Source of the DNA: an uncultured Blautia sp.
GTDB taxonomy: Bacteria > Bacillota > Clostridia > Lachnospirales > Lachnospiraceae
Direction: 5' to 3'
Length of the DNA: 28,012 nt
Assembly (NCBI GenBank): GCA_934394545.1
Contig: CAKRRG010000037.1
Coordinates: forward strand, 1 to 28,012
Every line of letters begins with the position of its first letter. Position 1 is the first letter of the stretch. Below are positions 24,060-28,012 of this stretch, in pieces. The translations under genes and the position numbers were made by a program. The notes beneath the pieces are model-generated. The model searched no databases and was not told where the DNA came from. It saw nothing but the letters and a program-made list of their open reading frames with translations.

Positions 24060-25001
24060 ATGTCAACCAATATTGTACAAATAGAAAATCTGGTAAAAAG
24101 ATATGGCAGCCTGGTGGCACTGGACCATCTGAATCTGAACATTTCAGAAGGGGAAATTTTTGGTCTTCTGGGACCAAATGGTTCCGGAAAAACCACAGCT
24201 ATCAACTGTATGCTTTCCCTTCTGAAATACGACAAAGGAATCATTCGTATTTTCGGAGAAGAAATGCGGCCGGACAATTACCAGGTAAAACAGCAAATCG
24301 GCATTGTATTGCAAAATGTTGCTGTTTTCGACGAATTGACTGTTTACGAAAACATTGACTATTTCTGCGGGCTTTATGTCCCAGATAAAAAGAAACGAAA
24401 AGAGCTGGTAGAGGAAGCAATCACTTTCGCTGACCTTAACGACTATCGAAAAATGCGGCCGAAAAAGCTTTCCGGCGGTCTTCTCCGCAGATTGAACATT
24501 GCCTGCGGAATCGCCCATAAGCCACGGCTAATCATTATGGATGAGCCAACTGTGGCTGTTGATCCCCAAAGCCGGAATAAGATTCTGGAAGGAATCCAGA
24601 AGCTGAATGAACAGGGTTCCACCATTATTTATACTTCCCATTACATGGAAGAAGTAGAACAAATCTGTACCAGAATCGCCATTATGGATCACGGTCATGT
24701 GATTGCTTCCGGAACCAAAGATGAACTGAAAAAAATGATCAAAACCGGAGAAACCATTACCATCGAAGCGGTTCCCCTTTCCCCCAAAAACCTTGCAGAT
24801 ATTCGGACGCTTCCCCATGTATTTGACCTTCATTATGAAGAACAGATTCTGACAGTCCGCTGTACAGGTGCCCGACATAATCTGATCCGGCTTCTAAATT
24901 ATCTGCAAAGCCAGGATATCCCTTTTGGGCAGGTTTCCTCTGAGCTTCCTACTTTAAACGACGTATTTCTGGAAATCACAGGAAAACAGCTGCGAGATTA
25001 A
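24060..25001 (+). CDS. ABC transporter ATP-binding protein (LnrL-like)
   Basis: The 313-residue ATPase has Walker A GPNGSGKT (38-45), a Q-loop in GIVLQNVAVFDELTVYEN, the signature LSGGLLRR (137-144), Walker B LIIMDEPTVAVDP (158-169) and the switch His in TIIYTSHYMEE. A C-terminal extension of about 80 residues is typical of DrrA/LnrL-type drug exporter ATPases. The frame is open from 24000, but ATG 24060 has GGGAGGAAAATC directly upstream and matches the family start. It is first in an operon with two ABC-2 permeases, as in Bacillus subtilis lnrLMN, which gives linearmycin resistance. The actual substrate here is unknown. Confidence 0.94.
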   Translation: MSTNIVQIENLVKRYGSLVALDHLNLNISEGEIFGLLGPNGSGKTTAINCMLSLLKYDKGIIRIFGEEMRPDNYQVKQQIGIVLQNVAVFDELTVYENIDYFCGLYVPDKKKRKELVEEAITFADLNDYRKMRPKKLSGGLLRRLNIACGIAHKPRLIIMDEPTVAVDPQSRNKILEGIQKLNEQGSTIIYTSHYMEEVEQICTRIAIMDHGHVIASGTKDELKKMIKTGETITIEAVPLSPKNLADIRTLPHVFDLHYEEQILTVRCTGARHNLIRLLNYLQSQDIPFGQVSSELPTLNDVFLEITGKQLRD

Positions 25002-25012
25002 GGAGGGTGACT

Positions 25013-26137
25013 ATGCTGCATTTAATCAAATATAACCTTCTGGTGAAGATAAAAAATTTCGCTACAACCTTCTGGCCCCTTATTTTTCCACTTCTTCTTG
25101 GAACCATGTTCTATTTTGCTTTTGGAAATATCGATGATGCGGATTTTGAAACGGTGCAGGTTGGAATTGTAAAAGATAAAGAACCGGATACCCTATTCCT
25201 TATGTTTCTGAATCAGATAGAAAATAATGGAAATCATCTGATTTCCACCCAGGAATTGTCTGAAGCAGATGCGCTTTCCCAGCTGGAAAATGAACAGATT
25301 TCCGGAATTTATTATGTAGGGAAAGCCCCTACTCTTACAGTGGCAGTAAATGGGATTCCACAAAGTATTCTCCAGTCCGTTTTGTCCGGCTACGAAACAG
25401 GAAAAAACACCATCCAGCAGATTGCCCGCACTCACCCCTCTGGTCTTTGGAGTGGAATCCGGCAGATGTTAAACCAGCAGGAAACCATTACCCAGGTTTC
25501 CCTTGGCGGTCATACCATCAACGGAAGTGTGCAGTTTTTCTATGCACTGATTGCAATGACCTGCCTCTATGGCTGTTTTATCGGATTTGGCTCTGCAATC
25601 ACCCTTCAGGCTAATATTACGGCACTGGCTGCAAGGCGCTGCGTAACACCAACCCATAAATTGAAGCTGATCCTTTCCGAACAGATTGCTTCTTTTTTGC
25701 TTGGCTATTTTGATGTGGTCGTACTTCTGATCTATCTGCGCTATATTTTGAAACTGGATTTTCAGGGAAAAATCGGGCCAATGTTGCTGATTTCCTTTTT
25801 CGGATCTCTAATCGGCGTTTCCATTGGAATTTTTGTGGGAAGTCTTGGGAAAATGAAAGAAGGGGTAAAGATTGGTATTATTCTTGGTATCTCCATGATC
25901 TGCAGTTTCCTGTCCGGGCTTATGAACAATACTATGAAGGATATTGTGGAAAAGAATGCTCCCTTTATCAACCGAATCAACCCGGCGGCCCTTATTTCGG
26001 ACGCTTTTTACTGCATCAATGTGTATGATGATCTTAAACGCTACTACCGTAATCTGATTACCCTTGCTGTTATGAGTGTGGTTCTGGTGACAGCTTCCTT
26101 TTTACTGATTCGGAGGGAAAGTTATGACAGTATTTAA
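25013..26137 (+). CDS. ABC-2 type permease (LnrM-like)
   Basis: The 374-residue membrane protein has one N-terminal helix (FWPLIFPLLLGTMFYFAFG, about 20-40), an extracytoplasmic region (about 45-170, starting VQVGIVKDKEPD), and five C-terminal helices, the ABC-2 exporter layout. The frame is open from GTG 25007, but that GTG is within AGGAGGGTG. The ATG at 25013, six bases past AGGAGG, is the start. The gene overlaps the next permease by 14 bases, and the two presumably form the heterodimeric channel. Confidence 0.9.
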   Translation: MLHLIKYNLLVKIKNFATTFWPLIFPLLLGTMFYFAFGNIDDADFETVQVGIVKDKEPDTLFLMFLNQIENNGNHLISTQELSEADALSQLENEQISGIYYVGKAPTLTVAVNGIPQSILQSVLSGYETGKNTIQQIARTHPSGLWSGIRQMLNQQETITQVSLGGHTINGSVQFFYALIAMTCLYGCFIGFGSAITLQANITALAARRCVTPTHKLKLILSEQIASFLLGYFDVVVLLIYLRYILKLDFQGKIGPMLLISFFGSLIGVSIGIFVGSLGKMKEGVKIGIILGISMICSFLSGLMNNTMKDIVEKNAPFINRINPAALISDAFYCINVYDDLKRYYRNLITLAVMSVVLVTASFLLIRRESYDSI

Positions 26138-27272
26138 ATGCTATATGAAAATTTTACGCCAAAATGTTGGGATGATCATTATATATCTTGGCATTTTCTT
26201 TTCCGTAGCTCTGGTCATGCAGATGGCCGCAGGAAAAAGTGAAGACAGCCTTTATACAAATACCAGCATTGATATTGGAGTGGTAAATGAAGATCAAAGC
26301 GTTCTGGCTCAGGGATTTGTAGATTATCTTAACACGATTCACAATGTAATTCCAATGAAAAATAATCCGGAAGTTCTTCAGGAAAATCTCTTTTACCGCA
26401 ATGTGGAATATATTATACAGATTCCAGCTGATTTTTACGAAGCTTGCATTTTGGGAGGTGAACCATTGAAAGTTACCAAAGTTCCCGGCTCCTACAGTTC
26501 CTATTACGTGGACCAGCAGATCAGCAGTTATATCAATACACTCCGTACTTATCTTGCCGCTGGTTTTTCCCAGAATGAAGCCATTCAAGGGGTAAGAACT
26601 GAGGTGCATGAACCGGTTACCAAACTTTCTTCTGACTCTGTAAGCAGCGATCAGGTACCTTACATCTATTATTTCCGTTATATTCCTTATCTTTTTCTTG
26701 GTGCACTCTGCTATACCATGGGATATATTCTTATGGCCTTCAAGAAAGGGGATATCAAAAAAAGAATGGAAGCTTCCGCCATTTCTGTGAGACGCCAGTC
26801 CCTGGAAGGACTGCTGGCCATGGGGGTAATTGGTGCTTTCCTGTGGGTTCTTGGTATCCTGGGCGTGGTCATCATATATGGAAATGCTTTTTTAGGCTCC
26901 CCACTTTTTGGCTTCTACACGGTAAATACACTGCTTATGCTGATTGTTGCACTGTCCCTTTCCTATCTGATCGGAATGTTTATTCCAAACAGCAATATCT
27001 TAAGCGGCGTAGCCAACCTTGTTTCTCTTTCCCTGTGCTTCCTCTGCGGCGTTTTCGTCCCTATGGATGTGATGGATAAATCGGTTCTGAAGGTCTCACA
27101 GTTTCTGCCAGTATACTGGTATGAACAGGTAAACGAGATCCTAAGCCGGCATCATACATTGACACCGGAGCTGCTTGGAAGGGTACGGATCAGTATGGGA
27201 ATTCAAATGCTGTTCGCTATCGTGTTTGTGTGTCTGATTCTGGTGGTTTCCAGGTATAGAAAAGAGGGGTGA
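26124..27272 (+). CDS. ABC-2 type permease (LnrN-like)
   Basis: The 382-residue permease has the same layout as its neighbour: N-terminal helix (IIIYLGIFFSVALVMQM), a large extracytoplasmic domain (about 45-180, starting IDIGVVNEDQSVLAQGFVDYL), then helices near YLFLGALCYTMGYILMAF, LLAMGVIGAFLWVLGILGVVIIYG, LLMLIVALSLSYLIGMFI, SGVANLVSLSLCFLCGVFV and MLFAIVFVCLILVV. GGAGGGAAAGTT precedes the ATG, which lies inside the end of the previous gene, indicating coupled translation. The stop codon is in the loop of the operon terminator. Confidence 0.9.
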   Translation: MTVFKCYMKILRQNVGMIIIYLGIFFSVALVMQMAAGKSEDSLYTNTSIDIGVVNEDQSVLAQGFVDYLNTIHNVIPMKNNPEVLQENLFYRNVEYIIQIPADFYEACILGGEPLKVTKVPGSYSSYYVDQQISSYINTLRTYLAAGFSQNEAIQGVRTEVHEPVTKLSSDSVSSDQVPYIYYFRYIPYLFLGALCYTMGYILMAFKKGDIKKRMEASAISVRRQSLEGLLAMGVIGAFLWVLGILGVVIIYGNAFLGSPLFGFYTVNTLLMLIVALSLSYLIGMFIPNSNILSGVANLVSLSLCFLCGVFVPMDVMDKSVLKVSQFLPVYWYEQVNEILSRHHTLTPELLGRVRISMGIQMLFAIVFVCLILVVSRYRKEG

Positions 27273-27297
27273 TACCCCCTCTTTTCTTTTTTCTTTG
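27259..27297 (+). terminator. strong terminator of the exporter operon
   Basis: GAAAAGAGGGG (27259-27269) and CCCCTCTTTTC (27276-27286) form an 11-bp stem with a 6-base loop, followed by TTTTTTCTTT. The stop codon of the second permease is within the loop. Confidence 0.9.
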
Positions 27298-27330
27298 CGA
27301 AACCTTAGAGCGTGTTTGAAAAACATTCTA

Positions 27331-27660
27331 ATGATCCAGCACTATGCTGATATCATAAAATCTCTGTAACACTATTGCTAATTTCTCCGGAGATTCTATG
27401 TTTACTTCATGACCTGTTTTCAAAAGTTCATGGAAGGAGGATTTACTTTGTCCGGATGGTCTATCGCATAATTAAGTGCCAAAACAGCACCCAGTGAAAG
27501 TCCGCATAAGACGATTTCTTTATCCTCTTTGTCGCACTCTTCTGGGAATGCAGAGTACAACTCCCTATATATGACATCTTTTCCTTCTAACATCTCTGCA
27601 AGGCTCAAACTGATACTACTGCCCGATACTTTAATTTCTTTTATCACTCTACTGGTACCC
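27331..27660 (-). pseudogene. decayed alpha/beta-hydrolase gene
   Basis: In one frame (27448-27660) the minus strand encodes an internal fragment, SLAEMLEGKDVIYRELYSAF then EIVLCGLSLGAVLALNYAIDHPDKV. The GLSLG is the nucleophile elbow of small alpha/beta hydrolases. That frame then runs into PPSMNF and a stop. In another frame, 27331-27445 encodes the family C-terminus, GHEVNIESPEKLAIVLQRFYD, with the catalytic His. The oxyanion-loop N-terminus and about 100 residues in the middle (cap domain and acidic residue) are missing. This is what an internal deletion with a frame change would leave. It has no convincing start or ribosome binding site. Confidence 0.75.
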
Positions 27661-27666
27661 TGCCTT

Positions 27667-27725
27667 TTTCGCGCAAAACAAAAGAGCCTGAATGCCTTGA
27701 TTTTAAAGGCTTACAGACTCCTAAG
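27667..27725 (-). terminator. terminator after tRNA-Trp (end of rRNA operon)
   Basis: On the minus strand GAGTCTGTAAGCC pairs with GGCATTCAGGCTC (two mismatches, one G-U) around an AT-rich loop, followed by TTTTGTTTT. It lies directly past the tRNA-Trp 3' end and would end the whole rRNA-tRNA transcript. Confidence 0.75.
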
Positions 27726-27728
27726 GAG

Positions 27729-27799
27729 CAGGGGATGAGAGAATCGAACTCCCACCAAAGGTTTTGGAGACCCCTATCATACCATTTGACCAATCCCCT
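27729..27799 (-). tRNA. tRNA-Trp, anticodon CCA
   Basis: On the minus strand the acceptor AGGGGAT (27799-27793) pairs with ATCCCCT (27736-27730), with discriminator G. The anticodon loop is CTCCAAA with anticodon CCA, on a stem GGGGT/ACCTT with two G-U pairs. The T loop is TTCGATT. No CCA end is encoded. It follows the 23S gene in the same direction and is probably processed from the rRNA precursor. Confidence 0.95.
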
Positions 27800-27813
27800 A
27801 TTCTATGAAGAAA

Positions 27814-27831
27814 GTGACTATTACTAGTCAC
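27814..27831 (-). other. hairpin in the 23S-tRNA spacer
   Basis: GTGACTA and TAGTCAC form a perfect 7-bp stem with a 4-base loop, 15 bases upstream of the tRNA-Trp. In a cotranscript it could be a processing signal. A second possible pairing, AAGGT/ACCTT, lies nearby at about 27841-27855. The rest of the spacer (27832-27942) shows no gene. Confidence 0.4.
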
Positions 27832-27942
27832 ATCTCTTTAAAAGGTTTTGTACCTTCAAAACTACATACATGTTACATCCTAATGGAATCAGTTTATAAC
27901 CTTACGAGCGTTCGAACGCGGTCACCCGCTTTCTCACTAGTT

Positions 27943-28012
27943 GGTCAAGCCCTCACCCGATTAGTAGCAGTCAGCTCCGTACATTGCTGCACTTCCACCC
28001 CTGCCCTATCTA
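27943..28012 (-). rRNA. 23S ribosomal RNA, 3' end (continues beyond window)
   Basis: On the minus strand the segment GGAAGTGCAGCAATG, then GGAGCTGACTGCTACTAATC, then GAGGGCTTGACC is the conserved 3' end of Firmicute 23S rRNA. The mature end is placed at about GCTTGACC, near 27943. Only about 70 bases are in the window. Confidence 0.9.

Noticed and set aside
27800..27942. 5S rRNA in the spacer between 23S and tRNA-Trp.
   Set aside because: None of the conserved 5S stretches (such as CCCAT...CGAAC) are present and the sequence is mostly small AT-rich hairpins.

Overview
The window looks like a chromosomal segment of a spore-forming, low-to-moderate GC Firmicute of the class Clostridia, most likely a Lachnospiraceae member near Blautia, Dorea or Ruminococcus gnavus. 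The reasons are AGGAGG-type ribosome binding sites with frequent GTG and TTG starts, TTGACA/TATAAT-type promoters, sporulation-type wall enzymes (a PdaA-like deacetylase and a SpoIID-like protein), and tRNAs without an encoded CCA. The genus is inference. No phage, IS element or CRISPR array was seen.

Layout. Positions 1-75 hold the 3' part of a tRNA-Leu with anticodon AAG. A RelA/SpoT-domain protein with a long unknown C-terminus follows (257-2188, minus), then a secreted ComEC-like metallo-beta-lactamase-fold protein (2335-3477, minus), a SpoIID-like/peptidoglycan-binding protein (3614-4888, plus) and a nitronate monooxygenase-like flavoprotein (4933-6015, minus) with a perfect palindrome over its predicted transcription start. 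From 6145 to 19662 nearly everything is on the minus strand. In transcription order this is: pepP-type aminopeptidase, tandem-ACT protein, eno, secG, rnr, smpB, acyl-CoA thioesterase; then a lipoprotein, pyrH, frr, uppS, cdsA, dxr and rseP. These are core genes for mRNA turnover and ribosome rescue, translation recycling, UMP and isoprenoid supply, phospholipid synthesis, and protein export or membrane proteolysis.

The gap at 19663-20250 is not empty. It carries a near-consensus promoter, four imperfect repeats with a purine-rich (Shine-Dalgarno-like) element followed by a CCACC box, and a GC-rich 11-bp terminal hairpin that contains a fifth CCACC. I read it as an unrecognised non-coding RNA or long leader in front of pdaA. 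It is the strongest candidate for something undescribed here.

From 20251 onward come pdaA (plus), a convergent degV gene, and a complete two-component system plus ABC exporter module of the LnrJK-LnrLMN type: a NarL-type regulator and a HisKA_3 sensor kinase on minus, diverging from an ATPase and two ABC-2 permeases on plus. The shared control region has two matching TGACATTT sites placed where an activator would sit. After a strong terminator there is a decayed alpha/beta-hydrolase gene, tRNA-Trp, and the 3' end of a 23S rRNA gene (both minus), with no 5S rRNA gene between the last two.
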